Counted from the first letter of the stretch, positions 54,186 to 62,582 are shown. The stretch: 64,000 bases of DNA from Streptomyces sp. NBC_00249 (GCF_026342355.1 NZ_JAPEMV010000011.1:124001-188000); one strand, 5' to 3'. Notes: generated by a model from the sequence alone, not told the origin. Translations and numbers: made by a program.

Positions 54186-55415
54186 ATGAAGGTCCCCAGG
54201 AAGGCGCTCGCCAAGGGCGCGGTCGCGGTCCTGCTCGCCGGGCTCGCCATGGCGCCCGGCGTGGCGTCGAGCTCCGCCGCCGGCAGCCTCGCCTTGCCGG
54301 CCCCGTTCACCCCGCAGGCCGCCGCGCGTGCGGTGGCGGCCCAAGTCGGCCTCCCGGAGGCCGAGGTGGCGCAGCGGCTCGCCGCGCAGGACGGGCTGGC
54401 GGCCACCGCCAAGGCGTTCGAGGGCAGTCAGGGCGCGAATGCCGCAGGCGTCTGGGCCAACGTGATGCGCGGCGAGGTCCACGCGAACGTCGTCGACGAC
54501 GAAGGGGAGCGCGCGGCGAAGGCCGCCGGGGTCATCCCGCAGCGCGCCGCGTACACCACCGCCGTCCTGAAGGAGGTCCAGGCGCGGCTGGATGCCGCGG
54601 GCGCCAAGGGACTGATCCCGAAGGACAGCTCCTGGGGGGTGGACACCCAGGCGAACCGCGTCAGGCTGGAGCTTCCGGCCTCCGCGGACGGCGAGGCGCT
54701 GCTGCGCGAGGCCGGTGTGACCGGGGAGGAGCGCGCAAAGGTCGCGGTCTCCACGCATCAGAGGACCGCCAACCACCAGACCGGACTCGTCGGCGGTGAC
54801 GGTCTGTCGATTCCGGGCAGGGGCCTCTGCTCGGCAGGGATCATGCTCCAGAAGGGTGGCGACACCTACCTGGCGACGGCCGCCCACTGCGTCGACATGG
54901 GCAACGAGATCCGGCGGAACGACGGCAGCACGGACAGGAACGGCAACGGCCTCATCGGCAGGGTGGCCGTCAAGCAGTACCCCACCTCGGACTACGCACT
55001 GATCAAGGTGGACCACCCTCGGGACTGGAGCCCGTCGGGAGGGCAGGCCAAGTCCGAGGGGCAGTGGTTCAACATCTACAGCGGCTACATCGCGAACCCG
55101 GCGGCGGACATGGTGGGCAGTCTGTACACCTGCATCTCCGGCGCGGCCGGCGGCTGGCAGTGCGGCAAGTACTTCGCGTCGGGGTGGAGCTTCACCAACA
55201 GGGACGGCACGACCACGTCCGGCGTCGTCGTCGTCAGGCACGTCGCCACGCAGGGCGGCGACAGCGGGGGAGCCGTCCTGTACGGAACCAAGGCCGCCGG
55301 TACCCTGATCGGCTCGGCAATCGTCAACGGGGAGCAAATGTCGACGGTCCAGCCGATCTCCAGGATCGTCCAGGACTTCGACGGGGCCATGACCCCCGTC
55401 GACTGGCGCACGTGA
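54186..55415 (+). CDS. Secreted S1-family serine protease with pro-region (409 aa)
   Basis: ATG 54186 has AAGGAG 7 nt upstream. The signal peptide runs to about residue 33. Residues 35-200 are a helical pro-region, as in streptogrisin/alpha-lytic-type enzymes. The protease domain carries His234 (TAAHCVD), Asp269 (SDYALIKV) and Ser360 (GGDSGGAV), with Cys pairs around each. It should act extracellularly on proteins. It follows the two secreted DWVGLY proteins by 47 bp, and all three may form one transcription unit. Confidence 0.9.
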   Translation: MKVPRKALAKGAVAVLLAGLAMAPGVASSSAAGSLALPAPFTPQAAARAVAAQVGLPEAEVAQRLAAQDGLAATAKAFEGSQGANAAGVWANVMRGEVHANVVDDEGERAAKAAGVIPQRAAYTTAVLKEVQARLDAAGAKGLIPKDSSWGVDTQANRVRLELPASADGEALLREAGVTGEERAKVAVSTHQRTANHQTGLVGGDGLSIPGRGLCSAGIMLQKGGDTYLATAAHCVDMGNEIRRNDGSTDRNGNGLIGRVAVKQYPTSDYALIKVDHPRDWSPSGGQAKSEGQWFNIYSGYIANPAADMVGSLYTCISGAAGGWQCGKYFASGWSFTNRDGTTTSGVVVVRHVATQGGDSGGAVLYGTKAAGTLIGSAIVNGEQMSTVQPISRIVQDFDGAMTPVDWRT

Positions 55416-55483
55416 CAGTCACCCCCGTCCGGGACGGCCCCTCGCGCACACCCGCGGACGCTGTTGGCTAAGTGGGATCCTGG

Positions 55484-55625
55484 TCATTTTGCCCCGCCGA
55501 GCTGGTGTTCCAGCGAGGCGGGGCGAAGTGCTGCGAAGTGGCTGGTGAGGGCCCGGGGTGTCCGGGTGAGGTGGGCGTCGATGCAGGAGAGGTTGATCGC
55601 AGCGGCGGTGAGCTGGTGCCGGAGG
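55484..55625 (-). pseudogene. IS1182-family transposase, C-terminal relic
   Basis: HQLTAAAINLSCIDAHLTRT then RALTSHFAALRPASLEHQL up to the stop is the C-terminal end of IS1182-type transposases (LTAAAINLxRL). Only about 47 residues remain. Confidence 0.6.
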
Positions 55626-55639
55626 CCGGTCCTCGCGCA

Positions 55640-55850
55640 CCGTCACGTCGCCGAAGTCGACCTCGGCCTCGGCCTCCATGCCGGGCTGGTGCGTCTGCGG
55701 GACGAACACCTCCAGCGGAGTCTTGCCCGACTCCACCAGGATCTGCGGCTTGCGGTCCGCGACGTAGCGCCGAATCTGCTGGTAAGAGACCTCGACGCCG
55801 TGTTCCTCGACCAGTCGGTGGAAGATCCGCGTGAAGCTCCTGCCGCATGC
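55640..55850 (-). pseudogene. IS21-family transposase (IstA), internal relic
   Basis: FHRLVEEHGVEVSYQQIRRY, VADRKPQILVESGK and HQPGMEAEAEVDFGDVTV match the helix-turn-helix and first DDE Asp of IstA. Both ends are missing. It directly abuts the IS1182 relic. Confidence 0.65.
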
Positions 55851-55905
55851 GGGACCTGAGAGGTCCACGGGAGACGGCTCCCCACCTCGCAGTCTTGGAG
55901 GAGAT

Positions 55906-56337
55906 TCAGGCGAGGCAGAACTCGTTGCCCTCGATGTCCTGCATCGTGATGCACGACTCGTTGACGCCATCGGCGCGCTGCGTCAGCACGTGTTTCGCGC
56001 CGAGAGCCGTCAGCCGTGCGCATTCGGCCTCGAGTGTGGCCAGGCGCTCGTCACCCACGAGCCCGGCGCCGGCCCGCACACAGAGATGCACCCGGTTCTT
56101 GACGACCTTGCCTTCGGGAACTCGCTGGAAAAGCAGGCGTGAACCCACACCGGAGGGATCAGTGCACGCGAAGTAGATCTCATCCTCAGGCGGCAGCGAG
56201 CGGTGGTACTCCTCCCACGTGGCAAAGCCCTCCGGGACCGTCGGTACGACGTACCCCAGCACCTCGCACCAGAAAGCGGCGAGGCGCGCAGGCTCCGCGC
56301 AGTCGAAGGTCACTTGGAACTGTTTGATCGTTGACAT
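55906..56337 (-). CDS. VOC (glyoxalase/bleomycin-resistance) family protein (143 aa)
   Basis: One or two beta-alpha-beta-beta-beta units: FQVTFDCAEPARLAAFWCEV, LGYVVPTVPEGFATWEEY, then RVHLCVRAGAGLVGDERLAT and CITMQDIEGNEFCLA at the end. Typical of small VOC proteins with metal ligands His/Glu (NRVHLCV; GNEFCLA). The ATG at 56337 has no strong ribosome site. Substrate unknown. Confidence 0.8.
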   Translation of the reverse strand: MSTIKQFQVTFDCAEPARLAAFWCEVLGYVVPTVPEGFATWEEYHRSLPPEDEIYFACTDPSGVGSRLLFQRVPEGKVVKNRVHLCVRAGAGLVGDERLATLEAECARLTALGAKHVLTQRADGVNESCITMQDIEGNEFCLA

Positions 56338-56617
56338 TGGCGCACGATAACAGGGGTCCTGCTCGTCTCCCTGGGTGGGTAGATCCGCACGTTGTCGGGG
56401 GGAGGGCCCCTGCTGTCCGCTGCTGTGTCGTGCGGTCCCAAGGGTGAACCGATCCTGCCGCTACTTGGGTTTCCGGTAAGAACCGCTGCTGGGGTGCCCG
56501 TGGTGCACGGGCGCCCCAGCAGCATCGGCCGTGCACCCCATTTCCCAGTTCCGGGACCTGCGTCGGGCAACCGACGAAAGCCGCTGATCAGCGGGTCTGT
56601 CAGTGGCCGGCGGGCAG

Positions 56618-56914
56618 CTACGGGCGCCAGCGTTCGTAGACGTGCCATGTGAGGTGGCCTGGGAGTTGGTGGCGCCAGAGCCACCAGGGCAGTCTTCGGC
56701 GCGGGACGAAGGTCCACAGATCGTCGTCGGCTTCGTTGCCGCGTGGCCGGGTGCGCAGCAGGTCGAGGCATTCCTGGTTGACCGTGCGGTGCAGCCGCGG
56801 TTGGGTCGGTGGTACGTAGGGCCTGGGCGACGCGGGGCAGGATGGCTTCGGGGGTCAGGATGGTTCAGTGCAAGCCCAGGGCAGTTCCTCCTGGCTGTCT
56901 CTCTCATCCTCCAT
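56618..56914 (-). pseudogene. Frameshifted small hypothetical protein
   Basis: Three minus-strand frames join into MEDERDSQEELPWACTEP, ILTPEAILPRVAQALRT and then YVPPTQPRLHRTVNQECLDL and VPRRRLPWWLWRHQLPGHLT WHVYERWRP. The last part is strongly protein-like with many Trp, and two frameshifts separate the pieces. No known family. Sequence error is a possible alternative. Confidence 0.45.
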
Positions 56915-57104
56915 GGTCGGAGGGTAGGGCCTCAAGACCGACTCGCCGCCATCGAACGAGAACGAGACGACGCAGCCTGAGCTTGTTTCGCGGTTCCGAC
57001 CCTTGTCAGACCCCGCGTTTAGAGTTCGGCGAGATGGGCCGGTTCCGAGGCCGCCAGCGATGAGGACGAACGTGCGGCAGGGGCTTCTTCGTTTCCGGGC
57101 TCGG

Positions 57105-57686
57105 CTACTGCCCCAGGAAGGTCTTCCGCCACTCCAGCGGCGACATGGTCAAGGCGGCCTCGGCGAGGGCCTGCGCCGACGCCGTCTTGAGGCTGTTCAA
57201 CGAAGTGTCGATCCAGTCCTGTACGAGGCTGTAGCCCTGGGCCCGGTACTCTACGGCCTGCACCAGGCATTCGAGCTTGTCGGCGTCCTTTGCCACGATC
57301 GCCTCAGGGGTGTCGCCGTTCTCGTACTCGCCCACCACTCGCTGCACGCCGGCCCTGACCGCTGGGTGCGCGGCGGAAACCTGGTCCGCGGTGACGGTCT
57401 CGTTCGAGGCCGCGTCGATGTACCGGCGCCCGATGTGCGGGATGTCCCCGATCCGGGTCTCCTGCGTGTCGTGGAAGAGACACATCAGCGCGACCTTCGC
57501 GGGGTCGACACCTTCCATCATGGCCAGCACGGCGCCGACGATGCCGACGCGGAACGAGTGCTCGGCGATGCTCTCGGGGTTGTTGTTCCCGGTGAACCAC
57601 CAGCCGGTCCGCTTCGCGTTCTTGAGCACGCCCATCTCGAAGAGGAATCCAGCGGTGCCCTGGGCGTTCGCCGTCTCGTCTGCCAT
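57105..57686 (-). CDS. HD-domain phosphohydrolase (YfbR-like, 193 aa)
   Basis: The HD motifs are GNNNPESIAEHSFRVGIVGA (His), CLFHDTQETRIGDIPHIG (HD pair) and VAKDADKLECLVQAVEY (Asp). Length and order match the small HD family that includes 5'-nucleotidases such as YfbR. ATG 57686 has GGAGG. It starts 16 bp after the XRE regulator gene, on the same strand, so they probably form an operon. Substrate likely a nucleotide. Confidence 0.85.
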   Translation of the reverse strand: MADETANAQGTAGFLFEMGVLKNAKRTGWWFTGNNNPESIAEHSFRVGIVGAVLAMMEGVDPAKVALMCLFHDTQETRIGDIPHIGRRYIDAASNETVTADQVSAAHPAVRAGVQRVVGEYENGDTPEAIVAKDADKLECLVQAVEYRAQGYSLVQDWIDTSLNSLKTASAQALAEAALTMSPLEWRKTFLGQ

Positions 57687-57702
57687 CTGCTGACCTCCGG
57701 TT

Positions 57703-58782
57703 TCAGGTTCGATCACGTAGAACGTAGTTCACGGTGGTGAGTTCGCGCCGGGATCTTTCGGAGATCCCGCCACCGTCCAGCAGTCGCTCGGTACGCTCCG
57801 CCAGGTCCCGCACCAGCAGAGCGGATGCCTGCGGCAGCCACGGGTGGGCCGTCAGCAGAGCCCACATCGTGTGGGCGTACAGGTCGACGTACCCGGGGGC
57901 GTGGTGCAGGCCGTACGTCAGCCCTCGCAGCAGCGTGACGGGATCCCAGCCGGTGAGCTGCCGGTCCCGCATGAACATGTCGTCGGACTGCGGTAACGGG
58001 GTACCGCCCAGCCAGTACGCCCAGTAGTTCAAGTTCGCGGCCTCGCCCGCGTCGTCGTCCACCATCGCCCGCTCGATGAAGTCGAGCAGCGGGACCGGGT
58101 CACCGAGCCGGGCCAGGGCAGTAGCCGTCGAGCGGGCCTCCGCCCACTGCGGAGTCCACCCCCTACGGGCCAGCAGGCCACGCCGGGCGTGCAGGGCCTG
58201 CGCCGTCCAGGCCACCGCCTCGGGGCTCTTGTCGTACGAGGTCAGGTACAGGGCCTGGCGGTGCAGGAGCACGCCCTGGGCGTCGGTCCGAGGAGCCGCC
58301 TCCGCCGTGGTCCGCAGCCGCTCGAAGAACGCCGACCGGTCTGGTGCGGGGAGGAGCGGAGAAGCCGCTGCTGGCCCCCGCCGGCGCGGGGACGGGATAC
58401 CTGCAAGGGAGGGCGGCCGGGTACCGGTGAGCGCCCAGGCGAGCATGTGGGCGGTGTCCCGCGTGTGCACCCACTCGGCCAGAGGGTGCGGCCCTTCGCC
58501 AGGCTGGAGCGTGGCGGCGATGATCCGGTCCGCGTCCATCGCCGCGTCCAGCAGGGCGACGATCGCCGCGTCCGCACCGAGCCCGGCCAGCCTCCGCCGG
58601 AGCCTGAGCAGATCAACCGCCCTCATGTTGGCGATCGGTCGCCGGCCCGATTCCCAGCCCTGCATCGTCGCCAGGTCCACGCCCAGGGCCTCGGCCATCC
58701 CCGCCTGAGTGAGCGGCACCGACTCCCGCGCCGTGCGCAGCACAAAGCCCGCGATCGTGCCGGTGCTTGGTCTCGTGGCCAT
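57703..58782 (-). CDS. XRE-family helix-turn-helix regulator with long C-terminal domain (359 aa)
   Basis: The XRE domain (about residues 8-60) reads TGTIAGFVLRTARESVPLTQ and AGMAEALGVDLATMQGWESG RRPI. Residues 70-359 are a helical sensor-type domain with LNYWAYWLGGTPLPQSDDMF. Such 350-400-aa regulators in Streptomyces usually act on adjacent small genes. ATG 58782 has GGGAG. It is divergent from the small gene at 58987 with a 204-bp gap, and it probably controls the peptide cassette downstream. Confidence 0.85.
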   Translation of the reverse strand: MATRPSTGTIAGFVLRTARESVPLTQAGMAEALGVDLATMQGWESGRRPIANMRAVDLLRLRRRLAGLGADAAIVALLDAAMDADRIIAATLQPGEGPHPLAEWVHTRDTAHMLAWALTGTRPPSLAGIPSPRRRGPAAASPLLPAPDRSAFFERLRTTAEAAPRTDAQGVLLHRQALYLTSYDKSPEAVAWTAQALHARRGLLARRGWTPQWAEARSTATALARLGDPVPLLDFIERAMVDDDAGEAANLNYWAYWLGGTPLPQSDDMFMRDRQLTGWDPVTLLRGLTYGLHHAPGYVDLYAHTMWALLTAHPWLPQASALLVRDLAERTERLLDGGGISERSRRELTTVNYVLRDRT

Positions 58783-58986
58783 CGCGCGCTCCCCGGTGCG
58801 GCCCCTGCCATAACACGTACCCACAGTCAGTCCTACCGCACGCAGCGCGACCGTACGTTCATCTCGCGGGATCGACCAGGCCCCTTGTGCGGGACCGAGG
58901 CTGACGCCGCACCACCCCGGCAGCGGGGGCGCAGTCGCCCTCCCGGTCCCTGTTTCCCGCTGCAGCCCCTCGGAGAGGAGCGCTCG

Positions 58987-59217
58987 ATGCCCGGCCCCGA
59001 ACTCCCCCGCCGCCCCCTGGCCCGACAGCCCGAAGACCAGCCCGAACCCGTCCCGTGGCACGCCTTCACGGTCGGGGCCGACGTCACCGAGGCGTACGGC
59101 CAGCCCTCCCCGGCCCTGAGGGCGCGAGCAGAGCGGGGCTGCCAGCGGCTCGGAGCCCTGCACGCCCGCCTCGGCCAGGCCGGCGAGGACAACACCACCG
59201 AGGACGGCCCGGCATGA
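58987..59217 (+). CDS. Small acidic protein next to the XRE regulator (76 aa)
   Basis: GGAGAGGAGCGCTCG precedes the ATG. Pro/Glu-rich N-terminus (RRPLARQPEDQPEPVPWHAF), then TVGADVTEAYGQPSPALRAR and a helical tail. The stop overlaps the next start (ATGA). It is typical of the small paired genes next to XRE regulators in Streptomyces. Function unknown. Confidence 0.65.
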   Translation: MPGPELPRRPLARQPEDQPEPVPWHAFTVGADVTEAYGQPSPALRARAERGCQRLGALHARLGQAGEDNTTEDGPA

Positions 59218-59413
59218 CCCGCCGCCCTTCCTGGCTCCACGAAGGCGCCCGCGTGCTGGACCCCGCGAGGGCATCGTGCAGTTCATCGGCGAGTGGGAGG
59301 ACCCCCGCACCCGCCGAGTGATCCCCGAGGCCGTGTTCCTGCGCGCCGAGGGCGGCGGCATCGAGTGGGTCGTCGACGACCACCAAGCGCTCCGCCAGGC
59401 CGACGCCCGCTGA
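59214..59413 (+). pseudogene. Frameshifted small protein (coupled partner)
   Basis: It starts MTRRPSWLHEGARVLDP, and a one-nucleotide loss near 59265 moves the rest, GIVQFIGEWEDPRTRRVIPE and VFLRAEGGGIEWVVDDHQAL, into another frame ending at 59413. In the intact form it would be about 65 aa and coupled (ATGA) to the preceding gene. It may be a true pseudogene or a sequencing slip. Confidence 0.6.
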
Positions 59414-59512
59414 ACCCATCGGCTTCCCGCCCGGCACCTCCTACAGCACCACCGCCCGGGACGGGATGCACCACCCCCTGCACCACTCGCGTACACCGAA
59501 GGGAGCACCACC

Positions 59513-59671
59513 ATGACCAGCAGCATCGAGATCGACAACCTGACCCGGCGCCTGGACCACTCGGTCCCGGACGGAGACTTCGCGCCGGAGACGCGTGTCG
59601 AGTCCCTGACGCGGCGTCTGGACCACTCCGTGCCGGACGGAGACTTCGCGCCGACGGGAACCGCGGTCTGA
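59513..59671 (+). CDS. Candidate RiPP precursor with two-copy core (52 aa)
   Basis: GGGAG lies 9 nt before the ATG. The peptide MTSSIEIDN is followed by LTRRLDHSVPDGDFAP, a six-residue spacer (ETRVES), then an identical LTRRLDHSVPDGDFAP and TGTAV. The 16-residue block is identical in protein, but the two DNA copies differ at 4 of 48 bases, all silent, so the amino acids seem to be kept by selection. The block has three Asp and one His per copy, potential targets for hydroxylation. Two iron-dependent oxygenase-type genes follow 134 bp downstream. Confidence 0.7.
   Translation: MTSSIEIDNLTRRLDHSVPDGDFAPETRVESLTRRLDHSVPDGDFAPTGTAV
59540..59653 (+). repeat. Tandem 66-bp repeat within the peptide gene
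   Basis: Two 48-bp units start at 59540 and 59606 (period 66 bp = 22 codons) and differ at four third-codon-position bases. Confidence 0.85.
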
Positions 59672-59804
59672 CGGCTGATTTTCACTGATGCCGTTTGACT
59701 GACGGCACGGCGGGGCGTCTCGCTACTCATCCCGGGGCGCCCCGCATCAGTCTCCGCCACCGCCTGCTCCGCCACCTGCACATCTCGACCAAGGAGGGCC
59801 CACA

Positions 59805-60731
59805 GTGCAGACCACCATCGCCATCCGCGTAGAGGCCGGCTCGTTCTTCGATCTCGACCGGGAGGATCCGGAGCTGACTCGTCTGCGTGAGGAGGGCGCC
59901 GAGCAGGCCCTTCCCTTCGCCCTGATGGAGCGCCTCGTGAAGTCCGGCATCCCCTACGCCGAGCACGCCCGCGCCCTGAGCAGCGACAGCGTGGACGTGG
60001 CCGGAGCCCGCTTCGACTGGTTCGCCGCCGAGCTGCCCGAGCAGATCGCCCGCGAGATCAGCCTGGCGGACTACGAGATCGCCGAGCACACCGACGGGCG
60101 CCGTACCGCGCTGACCCAGGCGCTGGAGCGGCTGGCCTCGGTCCACCCCGAAGGCTTCGCCCGCGTCAAGGAATTCGACCGGGGGCTGCTGTGGGTGGGT
60201 CTCAAGCCCGGCGTCCGCACCTCGTCCCTGACCAGCTCCAGCGATCCGGCGCTGCCTTACGTGATTGTGTTCTCCGAGAAGGCGCGGCACCACATCCCGC
60301 CGAACACCGTCAGCGACGAACCGTCCCACCTCTTCCTGGCGGAGAACCTCCTGCACGAGGCCGTCCACCAGTCGGTCAGCTTCCACGTCCTCCAGCGCCA
60401 GGTCTTCGCCGACGGGTACTCCTCGAAGATCTCCCCCAAGATCGAGATCGCGTGGCGCGCTACGCAGGGAGTGGCCCGCAACCAGTTCTGGGAGGTGGAC
60501 CGGGCCTTCCACGCGACCTGCGTATACAACCAGCTCCTCCGGTTCCGCAGCATCGAACTCGACCGCGACGACCTGACCGCCAGCGAGCGCGCGAGCATCC
60601 AGGCCGCCTACGACGAGGGCATGCCGGCCGTCCGCTACCTCATGGGCCAGCTCGAACTCCTGGAAGAGCACTTCACCGTGCACGGCCGGGAACTGCTGGC
60701 CGACCTGCGTCACCAGACCGACCAGCTCTAG
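59805..60731 (+). CDS. HExxH-type peptide beta-hydroxylase family protein (308 aa)
   Basis: The protein has the motif ENLLHEAVHQSVSFHV with His184 and His188 (HEAVH), as in the mod_HExxH family (TIGR04267, now called aKG-HExxH-type peptide beta-hydroxylases). These are not proteases but 2-oxoglutarate-dependent enzymes that hydroxylate residues in RiPP peptides. Other conserved parts are RFDWFAAELPEQIAREISL, KPGVRTSSLTSSSDPALPYV, and IAWRATQGVARNQFWEVDRA. The GTG at 59805 has AAGGAGG. It lies between the two-copy peptide gene and a TPR-oxygenase, strongly suggesting peptide tailoring. Confidence 0.75.
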   Translation: MQTTIAIRVEAGSFFDLDREDPELTRLREEGAEQALPFALMERLVKSGIPYAEHARALSSDSVDVAGARFDWFAAELPEQIAREISLADYEIAEHTDGRRTALTQALERLASVHPEGFARVKEFDRGLLWVGLKPGVRTSSLTSSSDPALPYVIVFSEKARHHIPPNTVSDEPSHLFLAENLLHEAVHQSVSFHVLQRQVFADGYSSKISPKIEIAWRATQGVARNQFWEVDRAFHATCVYNQLLRFRSIELDRDDLTASERASIQAAYDEGMPAVRYLMGQLELLEEHFTVHGRELLADLRHQTDQL

Positions 60732-60772
60732 CCTCAGCGACCGGACCGGGAAACCGAACGAGGGAGGGATGA

Positions 60773-62029
60773 GTGCTCCAGCACCTCATCACACAGGGCG
60801 AGGACTTGCGCATGGTCCCCACCGACCACGACCAGCTGACCACCGCCATGGAGAAGCTCCGCGAGGAACTCCTGGCACTTCCCGAAGGTACGGATGCCGC
60901 ACGGGCGAGAGTTCTGGCCCGGTGGACCGGCATCGGCTTGCTGAGCCTGGGCCACCACGACGAAGCGCGCACGTTCCTACGCCGGGCGCTCGACCTGGCG
61001 GCGGCCAGTGGCAACACCCGCGCTGTCATCGCCACCGAACTCAACCTCGCCGACGCGTACCGCTACGCCGGTGCAGCCGAGACCGCCGACGGGCTCTACC
61101 GCAAAGCCCTGGACGCCGCCCAGAACCAGCACCCTGAGCTGGCTGACTTCGCGCTCCAGCACCTCGGCAAGCACCTGATGGAGCGCGGTGACGTCGAATC
61201 AGCTCGTGCCCACCTGTGGGAAGCCCGGCGACTGCGGATCGCCAAGGGCGACACCGGCCTGATCGAATCCACCCAGGCCGCGCTCGACCGCGTCGAGTTG
61301 CTGATCAGCCAAGCAGGCACCAGTCCGGACGCGCCCGAGGGTGATGGCGCAGAAGCGGCACAATGGAGCAGGCGATGGACTTCCTGGCTCCAGTCCCGCA
61401 CCACGGCCCGCACGCCGGCCGGGTGGGAGGAAGGGTTTCCCACTCTCCGGGACGCCGTACGCGATCTCACCGCTCACGAACGGGTGCGCCCCCGCTACCT
61501 GCGTGACCAGTCGTTCCCCGTCGAGTTGCTCGCCGGCATGGCGGAGGAGGCCGAGGAGGCCCTGGCCGGTGGCGGATACCTGCACAACGGCAAGTGGAAC
61601 GCGCCCGTCGGCGAGGCGGCGAGCCGATTCGCGGGACAAGTCGATCTCGCCGCTGTCGTAGCGCGGGCGACCGGTCTGGAGGTCGAGCAGCCTCACACCG
61701 GCGTCTACATCGCCTACCTGGAAGAAGGCCAGTTCCTCGACTTCCACCTCGACGAATTCGGCTTCGGGGAAGCCAACCTGATCCTGTGCCTCAAGCACGA
61801 CCGCCTCACCGCTTCCCCTACCGTGAGCTGCACCGTCTTCATGAACGCCGACGGCTACCTCGAATGCGACCTGGCACCGGGAGAATGCGTCGTGTTCGAC
61901 GGAGCGATCACGCCGCACGGCCGGACGCCCCTCGGTGCCGGAGAGAGCGTCATCCTCGTCAGCTTCGGCTTCCGCGCACGCGATCAGGCTCCGCGTACGG
62001 TCAACCACCTTCCACCGGTCCCGGGCTGA
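60773..62029 (+). CDS. TPR domain fused to a 2-oxoglutarate/Fe(II) oxygenase (418 aa)
   Basis: Residues 20-180 are TPR helices (GLLSLGHHDEARTFLRRALD; NLADAYRYAGAAETADGLYR), a domain likely to bind a peptide or partner. Residues 235-405 are an oxygenase double-stranded beta helix: metal ligands His325 and Asp327 in FLDFHLDEFGFGEANLILCL, distal His382 and nearby Arg384 (PHGRTPL), which also fits 2-oxoglutarate binding. The GTG at 60773 lies 41 bp after the HExxH gene with GGGAGGGATGA upstream, so the two are probably co-transcribed. It likely hydroxylates the same peptide or a related one. Confidence 0.8.
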   Translation: MLQHLITQGEDLRMVPTDHDQLTTAMEKLREELLALPEGTDAARARVLARWTGIGLLSLGHHDEARTFLRRALDLAAASGNTRAVIATELNLADAYRYAGAAETADGLYRKALDAAQNQHPELADFALQHLGKHLMERGDVESARAHLWEARRLRIAKGDTGLIESTQAALDRVELLISQAGTSPDAPEGDGAEAAQWSRRWTSWLQSRTTARTPAGWEEGFPTLRDAVRDLTAHERVRPRYLRDQSFPVELLAGMAEEAEEALAGGGYLHNGKWNAPVGEAASRFAGQVDLAAVVARATGLEVEQPHTGVYIAYLEEGQFLDFHLDEFGFGEANLILCLKHDRLTASPTVSCTVFMNADGYLECDLAPGECVVFDGAITPHGRTPLGAGESVILVSFGFRARDQAPRTVNHLPPVPG

Positions 62030-62111
62030 GGATGGCGAACCCCTGATCAAGCACCGAAGGGCGTGACAGCCAGCGCCATCGTCGGCCGTCCGCAGACTGA
62101 CCGCGTCATCA

Positions 62112-62149
62112 CGAAGCCCCCTCTCCGAGCACCAGGAACAGGGGCTTCG
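62112..62149. terminator. Hairpin terminator of the peptide cassette
   Basis: CGAAGCCCC and GGGGCTTCG form a 9-bp stem with a 20-nt loop, about 80 bp after the TPR-oxygenase stop. It may serve the minus strand too. Confidence 0.65.
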
Positions 62150-62161
62150 CCCTGTTAACGC

Positions 62162-62284
62162 TCACTCGTACGACCAGGGTGAGTACGTGCACTCCGCCTC
62201 CGGCAGCTCCTCCGCATCCTGGTTCACCAGCGGCCGGCGGTGCCGCAGCGCCGTCAGCCCTCGCTCCTGCCTCACCTTGACAGG
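62162..62284 (-). pseudogene. Short C-terminal relic or small protein
   Basis: From GTG on the minus strand: VRQERGLTALRHRRPLVNQD then AEELPEAECTYSPWSYE to a stop. It looks protein-like (low Ser/Arg shadow character) but I do not recognise a family. The upstream part of the frame is the antisense of the cas5 relic. Confidence 0.3.
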
Positions 62285-62308
62285 TGGCGACGAGCCCGGC
62301 GCGATGCA

Positions 62309-62582
62309 CGATGACCGACGAACGGTTCTACCTGCAGGACGCGGCTTTCCTCGTCGCCATCCACGGTCCTGCCCGCGTGATGGCCGAGGTGACCGCCGCC
62401 GCGAAGCACCCGGTCGCGATGCTCGGCCTCGGCCGCGCTCCTGCCCGCCCACGTTCCCCTTCGTCCTCGGCACCACCGCCGAACCGATCGCCGACGCCCT
62501 CGCCGCACACGACTGGCTCGCATCCGCACACGCCCGGACCGTGTGGCAGCACAAACACCGAGGCGTGGGTACAACGGTGTGA
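62309..62582 (+). pseudogene. cas5: cas5 (type I-E CasD) relic, frameshifted
   Basis: ERFYLQDAAFLVAIHGPARV and HPVAMLGLGR, then in a frame shifted by one base RSCPPTFPFVLGTTAEPI and ADALAAHDWLASAHARTVW. This matches the middle of Cas5e (RRYLxDAAFLVAL...HPVFPLYLGRRSCPP...), a Cascade subunit that binds the crRNA 5' handle. The N-terminal half and the C-terminus are missing. No other cas gene, repeat or array is seen nearby, so it is an isolated remnant. Confidence 0.65.

Noticed and set aside
59513..59671. FxLD-type lanthipeptide precursor
   Set aside because: DGDFAPETRVES vaguely resembles the FxLD leader, but there are no Cys residues or lanthionine synthetase genes, so lanthionine formation is not possible from this peptide.
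59805..60731. Zinc metalloprotease annotation from HEAVH
   Set aside because: The rest of the sequence and neighbours fit the HExxH peptide-modification family better than a protease.
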